64,000 nt of DNA from NCBI RefSeq assembly GCF_031143425.1, contig NC_090445.1, forward strand, positions 816,804,317-816,868,316, written 5' to 3'. The position numbers and the translations under genes are program-made. Of this stretch, positions 1 to 10,683 are shown piece after piece; the first letter of the stretch is position 1; each line of letters starts with the position of its first letter. The notes under the pieces are model-generated. The model worked only from the letters and a program-made list of their open reading frames with translations, had not been told where the DNA came from and searched no databases. The stretch comes from Pleurodeles waltl. Lineage: Eukaryota > Chordata > Amphibia > Caudata > Salamandridae.

Positions 1-64
1 TCCAGAGAGTTCTGGAGTGGTTTCTGGAGTGTTCTGCAGCCCCTGCAATCAATTTACATGATAA

Positions 65-289
65 TCGCAATTTGCGACACCCACTCGCAAATTGCGTGTC
101 CGTTTTTTGCGCGGTCGCAAAAAGCGACCTCGCAGACAGCAGACTCGCTATCTGCGTTGCGACTCCGGGTGCGAGTCGCAATTTGTCCCCGGAAATTGTA
201 CCAGCATTCCTATTAGCAACACGCAATTTGCGAGTCGCACATGCTCGCAGATTGCGAGTCGCTATTTTTTTTGTACCTACATCTGGCCC
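65..289. mobile_element. Truncated MITE, right end only (GGGCCAGATGTA family)
   Basis: The stretch is built from short palindromic blocks around GCAATTTGCG and GCAAATTGCG. It ends in TACATCTGGCCC at 278-289, followed by TAA. The same terminus and the same internal blocks occur in complete copies at 3531-4097 and 21797-22503. The matching left terminus GGGCCAGATGTA is not seen before position 65, so this copy is truncated or rearranged. It abuts the satellite array on its right. No coding capacity is seen. It is probably a non-autonomous DNA transposon. Confidence 0.7.
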
Positions 290-292
290 TAA

Positions 293-2010
293 GTGTACTC
301 ATCTGGGGGAATAACATTAGTCACATGTGTGTAGTAGAGACAGCAATCTGACTGCAACTCCCAGCAGGCCCTGTCCAGTTAATCCAACCACCAGCAAAGT
401 GGTCACATGCCCCAATTCATCTGTTTGTCAACTCTCAAATGAACTTTACTCACCTGGGGGATAACATTTGTCAAGTGAGTGTAGCAGAAAGAGTGACCTG
501 GCTGAAACTCTGAGAAGGCCATGTTCCAGTAACTTCATCCAACAGCACATTGGTCACATGCCCCAATACATCTGTTTGTCAACTTTCAAATGAAGTTTAC
601 TCACCTGGGGGGATAACATTTGGTCACATGTGTAGTAGAGAGAGCAACCTGATTGCAACTCCCAGCAGGCCCTGTCCAGTAAATCCAACCATCAGCACAG
701 TGGTCAAATGCCCAATACATCTGTTTGTCAACTCTCAAATGACGTTTAGTCACCAGGGAGGATAACATTGGTCAAGTGTGTGTAGTAGAGAATGGGACCT
801 GACTGAAACTCCCAGAAGGCCGTGTTCCAGTAACTTCATCCAACAGCACAGTGGTCACATGCCCCAATACATCTGTTTGTCAACTCTCAAATTAAGTGTA
901 CTCACCTTGGGGGATAACAATGGTCACATGTGTAGTAGAGAGGGCGACCTGACTGCAACTCCCAACAGGCCCTGTTCCAGTAAATCCAACCATCAGCACA
1001 GTTGTCACATGCCCAAATACATCTGTTTGTCTATTCACAAATGAAGATTACTCACCTGGGGGAACATTTGTCAAGTGTGTGTAGTAGAGAGAGTGACCTG
1101 ACTGCAACTCCCAGCAGCCATGTTCCAGTAACGCCAACCACCAGTACAGTGGTCACATGCCCCAATATATCTGTTTGTCAACTCTCAAATGAAGTTTTCC
1201 CGCCAGGGGTATAACATTGGTAGTGTGTGTAGTAGAGAATGCGGCCTGACTGCAACTCCCAGCAGGCCGTGATCCAGTAACTTCAATCACCAGCACAGTG
1301 GTCAGATGCCCTAATACATCTGTTTGTCAACCCTTAAATGAAGTGAACTCACCAGGGGGGATAACATTGGTCAAGTGTTTGTAGTAGAGAACACGACGTG
1401 ACTGCAAATCCCAGCAGGAACTGTTCCAGCCAATCAATCCAACCACGAGCACAGTGGTCAAATGCCCCAATACATCTGTTTGTGATGTCTCAAATTAAAT
1501 CTACTTACCTGCGGTGATAACATTTGTGAAATGTGTGTAGCAGAGAGAGTGACCTGACTGAAACTCCCAGCAGGCCATGCTCCAGTAACTCCAACCACCA
1601 TTACTGTGTCACATGCCCCAGTAATCTGTTTGTCAACTTGCAAATGCAGTGTACTCAACTGGGGGGTAAAATTGGTCAAGTGTGTGTAGTACAGGAAGTG
1701 ACCTGACTGCAACTCCCCTAGTATGCACTGTTTCAGCAACTCAAGCCACAAGCCCATGTTCTCTTGTCCAAAGACCGCTGTTTGTTAACTCTTAAATGAA
1801 GTTTACTCACCTGGGGGGGGTAACATTTATTTAGAGTGGAAAGTACAGGGAGTTAACTGACTGAAACTCCCAGAAGGAAGTGTCTAAGCAACTTCAACCA
1901 CCAGCCCAGTGTTCTCTTGTCCAAAGACCCCTGTTTGTTAATTATCAATTGAAGTTTACTCACCTGGGGGGATAACATTTGTAAAGAGTGGGAAGTACAG
2001 GGAATACAAA
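293..2010. repeat. Tandem satellite, ~150 bp unit, about 11.5 copies
   Basis: The motif CTGTTTGTCAACTCTCAAAT recurs with substitutions at about 421, 572, 721, 873, 1023, 1171, 1320, 1476, 1626, 1778 and 1931, a spacing of 148-156 bp. Each unit also carries a version of CTCACCTGGGGGGATAACAT and of GACCTGACTGCAACTCCCAG. Copies differ by roughly 10-20% by eye, so the array is old and not recently homogenised. The MITE at 65-289 abuts its left edge. Open frames here are chance products of the repeat. Confidence 0.9.
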
Positions 2011-3100
2011 GTAGTGCAAATACTGAAAATCGTAAATAGGTTGCAATGGGCCTAGGGGGGAACACAAACCATATACTAAAATAGTGGAATGTGAAAGTGG
2101 GTTTCCCTCCTAGGCAAGAGTAGTGTTTAGAGGGGTGCTGGGAATGTAAGAAAACACCAAAGGTAAGTAATGTCAGGTATCCCCAAGGTGCCTCCTGCGT
2201 TATCTGTCAGCATCCCCAGGTATTAGGGTTAAATCATATCTCTGTTCTTGGTTAAACCTTCATGTTTCTAAGTAAACATAATGTGCTGTGTTACACAATT
2301 GGTTTTATCAATGCTTGTTTTACCAATGCTTGTTTGCTAATGTAGACATGTGCTTCTAATTGGGTATGGGGTAGACATGTGCTTCTAATTGGGTGTGGTG
2401 ACTCATCCACATGTGGAAACTCAACTGCTTTCCTGATTGGCTATAAATAACAGAGTGAAGCATGCCTCCCTGCTTGGCTTTGTTTTGCTTCCCGATCTCA
2501 TCATCATCTGATTTGGCAGTCCAGCCCCTGCTGTCATCCTTACTTTTGAGGCAATTCTTTTCTTCTTTCCTGTACCAGCTGACACCAGGCATTCCTCCAG
2601 CACTCCGGAAAAGAGTGCAGCTAAGTGACTAGTGCTCTCCAGGGAGTTTGTTCTTTGAGCGCCGCGCTTTCCTAGAACAGCTGGTGTATTTCAGACCTCG
2701 TATTTTGGCGAGCGATTATTTTGAAGAGACAAATGCATTTCTGAACATTCTACATTATTATTGTAGTTACTTATTTAAATGTGCTTCAGGAAATATGCTT
2801 GAGCTGAAGTACTACAGAAAGTGACAGTGCAATTTTAATAGAGCATTTACATGTCTTTTCGTTCTCTAATAGCATAACTCTTGGATTTAAATTGTGTCAT
2901 TCATGCCTGTGTTTCAGGTTTGAGGAATTTGCTTTTGAAGGGTTTTTCACACACACACGATGACACCAAATCAAACTGTGCCACCCTAACTGTTTAAACC
3001 CAGAGTGGACATTTGTATTTGAAACCAATATAAATAGGTAGTAATGGTATAAGCTACTGCATCTCCCAGTATAGTCCAAACTTTGTGCATAAAATACGTT
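2011..3100. other. Unassigned, probably dispersed-repeat sequence
   Basis: There is no convincing coding region. The part at 2030-2200 reads like an untranslated region of a dispersed repeat. 2342-2450 has promoter-like features and is listed separately. The rest is AT-rich with no structure I can name. Confidence 0.3.
2342..2450 (+). promoter_or_regulatory. Possible retroelement promoter with a duplicated 29 bp unit and a TATA-like box
   Basis: A 29 bp unit starting GTAGACATGTGCTTCTAATT is present twice in tandem (2342 and 2371). About 50 bp further on, ATTGGCTATAAATA (2438-2451) combines a CCAAT-like and a TATA-like box, followed by a pyrimidine-rich stretch. Duplicated upstream elements before a TATA box are common in LTR U3 regions. 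No open reading frame follows, so the assignment is tentative. Confidence 0.3.
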
Positions 3101-3530
3101 AGTTCACAAGCGGATCAGGTGGTCAGGTGCCCTACTACCCCAACACACAAAAAAGTGTATACAAGTATATACAAAGTAAAATGGATAAATACAACCACAG
3201 CACACAGAGAGCTTATACAGTAACGAAATACAAGTGTAAACTTTGGTACATCAAATCCATTGATAAATAATATAGTCCTCTTCTTCATCTTCCAGAGGGA
3301 TATTTATTTGTATCGATAGTTCTAAGTCAATAGGCATAGCCAATCAAACATAGCCAACACGTGTTTCGTCACACAGTGACTTTTTCAAGGCTTCAAGGAA
3401 TATGTAGTTTAGGGGTTTATTACTAATCAACAAAACAGTAAGACGGTATATGATAAAAAAAATGGATTAAATGTAAGTATAAATTATAGAAAAGGGAAAA
3501 ACAGACATGAACAAGGTGATTAATAATGTA
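3101..3530 (-). mobile_element. Probable Penelope-like terminal region in reverse orientation
   Basis: This AT-rich non-coding stretch lies just upstream of the MITE at 3531 and of the forward-strand Penelope-like reverse transcriptase. On the reverse strand it holds a hammerhead-ribozyme-like motif (3351-3391), a hallmark of Penelope-like terminal repeats. Inverted 5' terminal repeats are known in that family. No direct alignment to the 3' end of the element was possible here, so membership is an inference. Confidence 0.35.
3345..3395 (-). ncRNA. Degenerate hammerhead-ribozyme-like motif
   Basis: Read on the minus strand, a perfect five-base-pair hairpin GTCAC-TGT-GTGAC (3380-3368) is followed directly by GAAA (3367-3364). 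Next comes the short self-complementary ACACGTGT (3364-3357, overlapping the last A). This is the order stem II - GAAA - short stem III of minimal hammerheads. The strand before stem II reads CTTGAAAAA instead of CTGANGA, so the core is mutated and self-cleavage is unlikely today. Confidence 0.4.
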
Positions 3531-4097
3531 GGGCCAGATGTACAAAAAAAGCAATTTGCGACTTGCAAATTGCGAGTCCCTGCGACTCGCAATTTGCAAG
3601 TCGCAAATTGCTATGCAGTACGGTGTCTGAGACACCGACTGCAACTCGCAATGGGGTCGCAATGACCCACCTCATGAATATTCATGAGGTGGGTCGCAAA
3701 TTGCGGCCCCAGTGCGAGTATAGGCACTCGCTAACATGGAGGCCTGCTGACGTCAGCAGGCCTCCATGTTAGCGACCTGCCTTTTAAATAAAGCATTTTT
3801 TTTTTTTTGAAGTGCGGCCCGTTTTCCTCACGTTTGCGAGTGGGTTACCATCCACTTCAAGTGGATGGTAACTGCGACTCCATTTGCGACCGCGTACGCG
3901 GTCGCAAATGGAGTTGCATACCACTCCGACTCGCAAATAGGAAGGGAACACCCCTTCCTATTTGCGAGTCGCAAATGCATATTGCGAGTCGGTAACGACT
4001 CACAATATGCATTTGTGAATTGCAAACCCACGTTTGCGAGTCGCAAACGGCGATTTTCGCCGTTTGCGACTCGCAAAAGGGTTGCTACATCTGGCCC
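3531..4097. mobile_element. MITE with GGGCCAGATGTA terminal inverted repeats
   Basis: The element starts GGGCCAGATGTA (3531-3542) and ends TACATCTGGCCC (4086-4097), a perfect 12 bp inverted repeat. The interior is a chain of palindromic arms: GCAAATTGCGAGTC blocks, a Tn-rich tract at 3799-3810, and mirrored stretches around 3660-3690, 3725-3775 and 3840-3870. The flanks are GTA and CTA, so a three-base duplication is plausible but imperfect. It has no gene. It splits Penelope-like sequence on either side. Confidence 0.8.
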
Positions 4098-4394
4098 CTA
4101 GTCTTGAAACAGCAAATATGTCAGCAACAACCTAAAAGGTTGTCAAAAAACTGGGAGAAAGTGTGAGAGAAAGTACCATAGCACCAAACTATAAATGCTA
4201 GATAGAAGACACCCAAAAGTGTTTGCAGAGAGCAAGCCAGCCCATGCACTAACGTAGACTTAATTATAAGGTCCCGTGTGCATAAAGTAAGTGACACGAG
4301 TGAGGTAGTGGAAAGTACCTAGGGTTGGGAAACCTACCTAGACGGTAGACACATAGGTAGAAAATCCAATTCAGGAAAAAGGTTAAAACCTGGA

Positions 4395-5225
4395 TTGGTC
4401 GGATTATATGTCCAAATCAACAGAGAACTAGGTGACACACATGCATACATACGTCTGCCTGACAATCCCATGCCTAGGATCACTAGTGTAATAGATAACA
4501 GACTGTCTGATTGGAAAAACCTAGGTCTCATCTCGGATTATGAGTATAGATATATGCAGAATACTACACCTCAAGCACTATGGATCTACATACTTCCCAA
4601 AGTTCACAAACCAGGAGTCTTCCCTCCAGGCAGACCAATTATCTCAGGCATTGGATCACCTACGGAACACATTTCCGAATACATTGACTCTTTCTTACAA
4701 CCATTGGTACACAACTTACCTTCTTCCATTCACGACACAAGAGATGTGCTTTGTCAACTAGAGGACATTGATTGGACTGATGACTGTTGCTTTGTTAGTT
4801 TGGACGTTAACTCTCTCTACACGTCCTTCCCACTGGAACGGGGCTTGAAGTCTCTGTCAAAGGTACTTTCAGGCAGAGATGCAACACTTTTTTAACACAC
4901 CAACATGCTGCTAGATCTCACACAACTAGTGCTAGAGAACAATGTATTTTTACATGAGGGGCACTGGTACAAACAGTCTCAGGGAGTAGCTATGGGAGCA
5001 AACATTTCACCCTCATATGCGAATTTGTACATGGGTCATTTTGAAAAACAACATCTGTGGACGGACTGCCCCACCACTATTACGCAACACATTCTCTTCT
5101 CGGGGAGGTACATAGATGACATACTTATCATTTGGACTGGAAGTAGACAGGACCTGGTCACACTTATAGACCATCTAAACACCAACTACTACAATCTGGT
5201 ATTCACACCTAAGGTAGTTCCTTGA
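4395..5225 (+). pseudogene. Penelope-like reverse transcriptase (broken)
   Basis: The RT signatures appear in order. They are LPKVHKPG followed by GRPIISGIGS and then a glutamate-rich ISEYID region. Motif A is SLDVNSLYTSFP, motif B is QGVAMGANISPSYANLYM, and motif C is the intact catalytic YIDDIL near 5109-5126. A single in-frame stop at 4893-4895 divides the frame, and a frameshift follows 5225. The enzyme would copy element RNA using a nicked chromosomal end as primer. Spacing and motifs fit Penelope-like rather than LTR or LINE reverse transcriptases. The N-terminal part before 4395 was not found in frame. Confidence 0.85.
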
Positions 5226-6184
5226 TCTCCTCTCATATGTCCCTAACAGCAAGATCTCATCTAGAATATATAGAAAACCTACTGCATGTAACTCTATCCT
5301 TCATGCACTTAGTGCACACCCTAGTGCTCAGATCAAGGCCATCCCTTATGGCGAAATGGTAAGAACCAGACACAACTGCAGTGAGAATGAGATCTTTTCA
5401 TAGGAAATGGATTTGTTAGCACAGCACTTCCACAAGAGAGGATACTCAGTTGAAACAGTTTCCTTGGCCAGCAAACGTATAGTTTCCAAACAACGTAGTA
5501 CCCTACTCATTAGGGGATACAAAAAATCTAGCAACAACAGGAAGAAGGACATTTCCCTCATTACTGGATTTAGTCCTACCAGTAATTCATTGTTATGTAT
5601 ACTGAAAAAACACTGGCATCTGTTACTCTTGGATACGGGCTTGGGGCAATTGTAGGCAAGAGCTCATCTATTACGCACAGTGAGGGTCACACTCTGAGAA
5701 ACATTCTCTGTCCTTCTTACATAGCATCTCTCACACAAGCTCATCCCCCGATATGGTTACCAAACAAACCTGCTGTTTTTTTAAAATGTGGTTGCTGTAT
5801 TTCGTGCCAATTTGCTGTAAACAGATCCTTGACTTTTACATACAACACAGGGGCTACTTACCATATTAGACAGTTCATCAACTGCAATACGAGGTTTACG
5901 ATTTACTGCATTATTTCTGTGTGTGGACTTTTTATGTGGGTAGCACGATTTGCCCTCTGAAAGAATGCATCCAAGAACACATTAGAGCAATCAGGAACTT
6001 CAATGCTGCTTATTCCCTTGCAGCACTCTTCAATTCACAACATGAAGAAACGCACATTCCTAGCATTAGGTTCCATGGCATTACTCAAGTATCTACATTA
6101 CCCAGACTGGGGGATAGGACTAAGAACTACATAGATGTGAAGCAAAATGGATACTTACACTACAGGTTGTGGAAAAAGGCTTAA
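5226..6184 (+). pseudogene. Penelope-like RT C-terminus and GIY-YIG endonuclease (broken)
   Basis: The coding sense moves through three frames: roughly 5226-5655 the RT thumb, 5595-5960 the linker, and 5921-6184 the endonuclease core. The linker shows a cysteine cluster (CGCCISC). The end shows IYCII followed by FYVGST and then an arginine-rich RAIRNF region, the GIY and YIG parts of the nuclease fold. This domain would nick the target for priming. Frame changes make it non-functional. Recognition rests on motif order and its position behind an RT. Confidence 0.75.
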
Positions 6185-6320
6185 ATAATGACAGGGAACT
6201 TCATGTGCTCTTGACCTAGGAACGCTGCTAATTTGATCACAACATGCGGCTTCCTTATGCTATTCCTCTTAGCTGGCTACAGCTTATAATGAGCTAACAT
6301 TCTGGGTATATGACTCCATG

Positions 6321-6690
6321 TACCTGTCTGTATGTATATTATCTAACACCATAATACATCCATTCATAGGGATCGTTTTGAGCACTGTTTGTACTACACC
6401 TCTTGACATTGTTATGCCTCTGTTTTTTCTGACTTCGCGTACCTGTCTGTATGTATATATTTAGCACCGCAATGAAACCAACCTTATGGATGTATTTGTT
6501 TACTTGTTTGTAGTACACTTCTCAGCACTGTTTTGCCTTCTGACTATTTTGACTTTGCGTACTTGTCTGTATGTAGTTATTTAACACCATAATGTAATCA
6601 TTCATATTGATCTATTTGATTACTTCTTTGCACTTTATCTCTTGCCATTTTTATGCCTTCTGACTATTTTGACATCGATGTGGCTTTCAA
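6321..6690 (+). repeat. ~120 bp tandem repeat in the Penelope-like tail
   Basis: TACCTGTCTGTATGTA-like words recur at 6321, 6440 and 6560, each followed by TTAACACCATAATG-like and GATTACTT-like words. This gives about three units of 119-120 bp. The last partial unit ends near 6680, before the Hb3 junction. Confidence 0.7.
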
Positions 6691-6712
6691 CTTTTACACG
6701 TTGTACACCAGT

Positions 6713-8132
6713 CCTGTTGCGGTGCCTCCTGTCCACTAGCACCGGCAGAGGTGGTGGGCAGTTCATCGTCCATGCTAGTGTCAGGGGCCCCTTGGAGTGC
6801 CACAGTGTCCCTCCTGGTGTTAAGTATTTCCTTTAGCACCCCTACGATGGTGCCCAGTGCGGAGCTGATGGTTCTGAGTTCCTCCCTGAACCCCAAATAC
6901 TGTTCCTCCTGTATGCGCTGGGTCTCCTGAAACTTGGCCAGGACCGTTGCCATCGTCTCCTGGGAGTGGTGGTATGCTCCCATGATGGAGGAGAGGGCCT
7001 CGTGGAGAGTGGGTTCCCTTGGCCTGTCCGCCCCCTATCGCAACAGCAGCCCTCCCAGTTCCCCTGTGTTCCTGTGCCTCCATCCCCTGGACTGTGTGCC
7101 CACTGCCCTTGCCCCCAGGTCCCTGTTGTTGTTGGGGTGGTGGGTTACCCTGGGTTCCCTGTAGTGGTGGACACACAGCTGATTGACGTGTCCTGGGGAC
7201 GGAGGTATGGGCCCGCTGGGTGGGTGCTGTGCTGGTGTTACCAGAGGGTGGAAGGTCTGTGGTGGGCTGTGCCTGTGTGATGGGAACCGACTGTCCCGAG
7301 GCCCACGATGGTCCGGGCTGGTCATCTGGATCTAGTTGGACAGAGCTGCTGTCATCACTGTGGGCCTCTTCTGTGGGTGGGGTGGAGATGTCTGGACCCT
7401 CCTGTCTGGTGACGTTGGGTAGTGGTCCTGCAGGGGTGTAAAAGCATGATTATTGCATCTGTGTGTGTCATGGTGTGCAATGGGTGGGTGACCGTGTACC
7501 CCCGTGCTAGCATTCCTGTGTGGGGGATTGTGTGATGATGGTTGAGGGGGGAGTTATGGGTATGTGCAGTGGGCATGCTTTAGTGATGGGTGTCCATGCT
7601 TTGTTGTGTCATGCAGGGCTTGGTGTTGGGATGTGTGGTTTGTGTTATAAGTATATTTGTGAGGAGCTGTAGTGATAGAGGAGGGGGCGAGGGTGGAGGT
7701 CTGTGATAGCATGCAGGTAGGGTGGGGGATATGATAGTTAAGATTTGACTTACCAGAGTCCATTCCTCCACCGACTCCTGCGAGGCCCTCAGGATGCAGA
7801 ATAGCCAAGACCTGCTCCTCCCATGTAGTTAGTTGTGGGTGAGGAGGTGGGGGTCCGCCGCCAGTCCGCTGTACCGCGATGTGGTGTCTTGAGACCACGG
7901 AACGCACCTTCCCCTGTAGGTCGTTCCACCTCTTCCTGATGTCGTCCCAATTTCTTGGGTGCTGTCCCACTGCGTTGACCCTGTCGGCTATTCTTTGCCA
8001 TAGCTCCATCTTCCTAGCTATGGAGGTGTGCTGCACCTGTGCTCCAAATAGCTGTGGTTCTACCCGGACGATTTCCTCCACCATGACCCTGACCTCCTCC
8101 TCCGAGAACCTGGGGTGTCTTTGCCGTGCCAT
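6713..8132 (-). pseudogene. Harbinger gene A, Myb/SANT-like (truncated copy)
   Basis: Exon 1 (8132-7754, 379 bases) encodes a Myb/SANT-like fold with the tryptophan-rich signature MELWQRIADRVNAV and RKRWNDLQGKVRS. A GTAAGTC donor follows at 7753. Exon 2 starts at 7427 after an AG acceptor. It is shifted out of frame between about 7000 and 6980, then continues with the MGAYHHSQETMATVL coiled-coil segment. It ends in foreign sequence after GQEAPQQ. Exon lengths and phases equal those of Hb1 gene A. In the PIF/Harbinger superfamily the Myb-like partner helps the transposase enter the nucleus and recruits it to the element ends. This copy cannot make the full protein. Confidence 0.8.
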
Positions 8133-8712
8133 GGGGTGGTGTAGGTGATGTGTGGGGTGGTGTGTGTGGTGATAAGTGTGGTGATATGTAGTGGTGTGTG
8201 GTGTTTTGTGCGGGGAAGTTGTTTGGGTGATGGTGTTGAGTGCCTGTGGCTGCTAGTTTGTTGATGGTGGTGTCTCTCTCTAGCCTTCGCTCCGTAATTG
8301 TGGTCGTAGGGGTTTGTGAGGATGTGGGTGTGTGTTTTATATTGTAATGGGTGTGTGGGAGTGGTGTGTGTATGTGTATCAGGTGTGTGTATTTCAAATT
8401 GTCCAATGTGGTGGTGTTTTGGAGATGTGTGTGTATTTTGACCGCTGCGGTGTGTACCGCCAATGGAATACCGCGTTTGAAAGACCGCCGCGTGGATTCG
8501 TGGGTCGTGATAGCATGGGCGTATTTCTGTTGGCGTGATGGTGGAGGTTTTGTTTTCGCCAGTTTATCACTGACCTTTGGTGTGGCGGACTTGTGTGGGT
8601 GTCTGGATTTTTGTCGGATTTCGAGATGTGGGTCATAATAGCTGTGGCGGGGTGTTGGCGGTCTTCTGCACAGCGGTAAGAGGCTTTTACCGCCAATGTT
8701 GTAATGACCCCC
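6713..8712 (-). mobile_element. Hb3: truncated PIF/Harbinger transposon
   Basis: The reverse-strand 5' end at 8712 carries the family terminus (reverse complement GGGGGTCATTACAACA), followed inward by GGCGGTAAAA-like subterminal repeats. Inside is gene A (8132-6713), homologous to gene A of Hb1 and Hb2. Homology stops near 6713 inside the last exon, so the transposase, gene B and the other terminus are missing. The low-coordinate neighbour is the Penelope-like tail. Confidence 0.85.
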
Positions 8713-9527
8713 TTTGTCTCCTAAGTTAAGCCTTGTCACTCGTTGCCAAGCTACTGAGGGTTGATCTGGGTTTAATTTACTGAGACCTAACTGGACCTAA
8801 GTGGAGGTTGGTGGCCTATTGCTAAGTGTAGGTACTTACCTGCCCTTACCAAGAACCCATTTTCCTACACCCAGTAATAAAGAGTCTGTCAAGTTAGAAA
8901 CATGGCATTGGGCCATGCATATAAAGAATGTTGCCACGTTACTTAGAGATAAAATAGAGTATCAAGTTGCAGGAGGTGTTTTAATTCAGTACATTTAGTG
9001 GGTAGCAGCATTCATGTAGATGGTGAATTTCATACATACTGGTAAGCACAACATGTTAAACTGTCTTGGGGTCCATAGAGCTCAAATTACATGGAATGGT
9101 TGAGACATGTTCAATGTGCAAAAATGACCAACCAGTTCAGGAATGGGGCTAGCAGGAACTACAAGTACCATTATGCACCTAGAGGGGTGTTGCGGTTATA
9201 TATTTTTATCTGAATAATTCAGTTAGAAAATGGATACAAGAGTGATGGACTTTGTGTAGTTACAGAAATGAGGGAACACATGAATTTTAATGTAATTTAA
9301 ACAATGTTTGCAAAGTTACAATACAGATAAGTAAGGCTTGTGGGTATTCTGCATTTGCTGTGTGCATATAAAAACAAAAGATGGATGAAGTAATGTTGAG
9401 CCTGTGATCAAGGTCAGTATGACCGAAATGCTTTACTGACTTATGTGTCAATAAAGATCCGAGAGCAGCTGGCTTCTAGTGCGGTCTTTACCTTATCTGA
9501 GAATTCAGAGCCAGGGAGTGTGTGAGG

Positions 9528-9532
<5 letters not shown>
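8713..9532. other. Unassigned dispersed repeat and AT-rich sequence
   Basis: 8720-8880 resembles the end of a high-copy LTR-type repeat, with phrases such as GGACCTAAGTGGAGGTTGGT and a tract ending CCCATTTTCCTAC. 8880-9532 is AT-rich with no coding region, inverted repeat or tandem structure that I could see. Confidence 0.3.

Positions 9533-9563
<31 letters not shown>
9533..9563. repeat. (AT)n microsatellite
   Basis: About 15 alternating AT dinucleotides immediately before the second Penelope-like fragment. Confidence 0.95.
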
Positions 9564-9569
<6 letters not shown>

Positions 9570-9639
9570 CTACAGCCAAGCACTCAGAATAAGATGCACC
9601 TGCAGCAATCAAGACACTTGTAAAGACCATCTACCTGAG

Positions 9640-10380
9640 CTTGTTAGATTATTTAAAAAGCGAGGCTATCCTCTGCATATCATTTTGCAAGAAATTGACA
9701 AGTCTTTGCAGTTACCCAGGGAAGCACTTATTTGGAATACCAACAGAAGAAGAAAAAGTGACAGAATCCCATTTGTGGTTGACTATTATCCATCAGCTCC
9801 CAACTACAGAAATATAATAAAAACAACTTTTCCCTTACTATCCCCTCGTGAAAAATTGCAAAAGCTTTTTCCAAAACCGCCAGTCATTGCTTACCGCAGA
9901 GCTCCCAATTTACAATAACTTATTGTGAGAGCTGAATAAGCAAGCTGTAACAAATGCAGGAGTTCATTGCTGTGATTCCAAAAGATGCATCACATGTGAA
10001 TATCTTTTACAAACATCATCAGTAACTAGCTCTGTTACAAGAAGAACCTTACAAGAAGACATCTTACATGTCGCTCAACATGCATTATTTATGTGATTCA
10101 GTGATAACGTCAAAGCTGTAAAAAACAATATGTAGGCCAAACTGTGAATGTCCTCTGTACACAATTCAGGAACCACAAATCTGCAATAATTAACAAAAAA
10201 CTTGATCAGCCTGTTGCCAATGCTTTTAACCTTGTGGACCATTTACTATCAGATTTGAAGATTCTCCCTGTGGAACATGTTTTAAAGGAAGAACTACTGG
10301 ACATCAGAGAAAATTTCTGGATGTACCGTTTAAAATCACTGCATCCAGATGGACTGAACATCACTGACAATACAACTTGA
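9640..10380 (+). pseudogene. Penelope-like RT end plus GIY-YIG endonuclease (broken)
   Basis: 9685-9918 is open and reads a lysine/arginine-rich RT thumb region ending in YRRAPNLQ. After stops, 10121-10380 resumes with YVGQT, then RNHKSAI and a C-terminal FWMYRLKSLHPDGLN. That C-terminal phrase is typical of the end of Penelope-like endonucleases. The GIY half (expected just before YVGQT) is poorly preserved. The fragment gives the element its identity but has no likely activity. Confidence 0.7.
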
Positions 10381-10504
10381 TTTCCGCATATCTGAAGAGT
10401 TTTCTAGACTGCATTGATTCCACATTCCAATTGGAATCTTCACTCGTGATGCTTTTTGAAAATCCAGCAGTGTCAGCTGTGCAGCCACTGAGCAAACCAT
10501 CTTG

Positions 10505-10540
10505 TACTACCTGAGGAAGGCGGAAGCTGAAACGTCGTAG
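10505..10540 (+). ncRNA. Hammerhead-ribozyme-like motif at the Penelope 3' end
   Basis: CTGAGGA (10511-10517) matches the conserved CTGANGA box exactly. A small GC-rich hairpin with a GGAA loop follows (10518-10528), then GAAA (10529-10532) and CGTCG. The order matches the catalytic core of hammerheads found in Penelope-like terminal repeats. Stem II is weak, with one bulged G, so activity is uncertain. Confidence 0.4.
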
Positions 10541-10594
10541 CAGAAATATATTTTTGTTCTTTAGTGAGATCACCTGTTTAAGTCACTTCTTTTT

Positions 10595-10598
<4 letters not shown>

Positions 10599-10683
<85 letters not shown>
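10599..10683. repeat. (TA)n microsatellite, ~85 bp
   Basis: A nearly uninterrupted run of TA dinucleotides directly after the Penelope-like 3' end, perhaps grown from its tail. Confidence 0.95.

Larger units (their letters stand above)
4395..6690 (+). mobile_element. Penelope-like retroelement, degenerate
   Basis: Reverse transcriptase (4395-5225) is followed by a linker and a GIY-YIG endonuclease (to 6184), then an AT-rich 3' tail with ~120 bp repeats. RT followed by GIY-YIG is the diagnostic order of canonical Penelope-like elements. A cysteine cluster just before the endonuclease resembles the Neptune lineage. One in-frame stop and several frameshifts show that it is dead. Its 3' side is abutted by the truncated Hb3 transposon. 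Confidence 0.85.
9564..10598 (+). mobile_element. Second Penelope-like element, 5'-truncated, different lineage
   Basis: The segment carries an RT C-terminal part (FKKRGYPLHII and following, from about 9650), a cysteine-bearing linker (CITCEYL, around 9985) and a GIY-YIG part with KQYVGQTVNVL near 10121-10155. A hammerhead-like motif follows at 10505-10540, then a long TA microsatellite. Protein words differ clearly from the element at 4395, so it is a separate lineage. Stops and frameshifts make it inactive. Confidence 0.75.

Noticed and set aside
293..2010. Possible CRISPR-like array of regular repeats
   Set aside because: The units are contiguous ~150 bp satellites with no unique spacers, in a eukaryotic transposon-rich context.
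3828..4101. Opposed ~80-codon frames within the MITE
   Set aside because: Palindromic DNA gives mirrored open frames on both strands. There is no domain, and the region is explained by the MITE.
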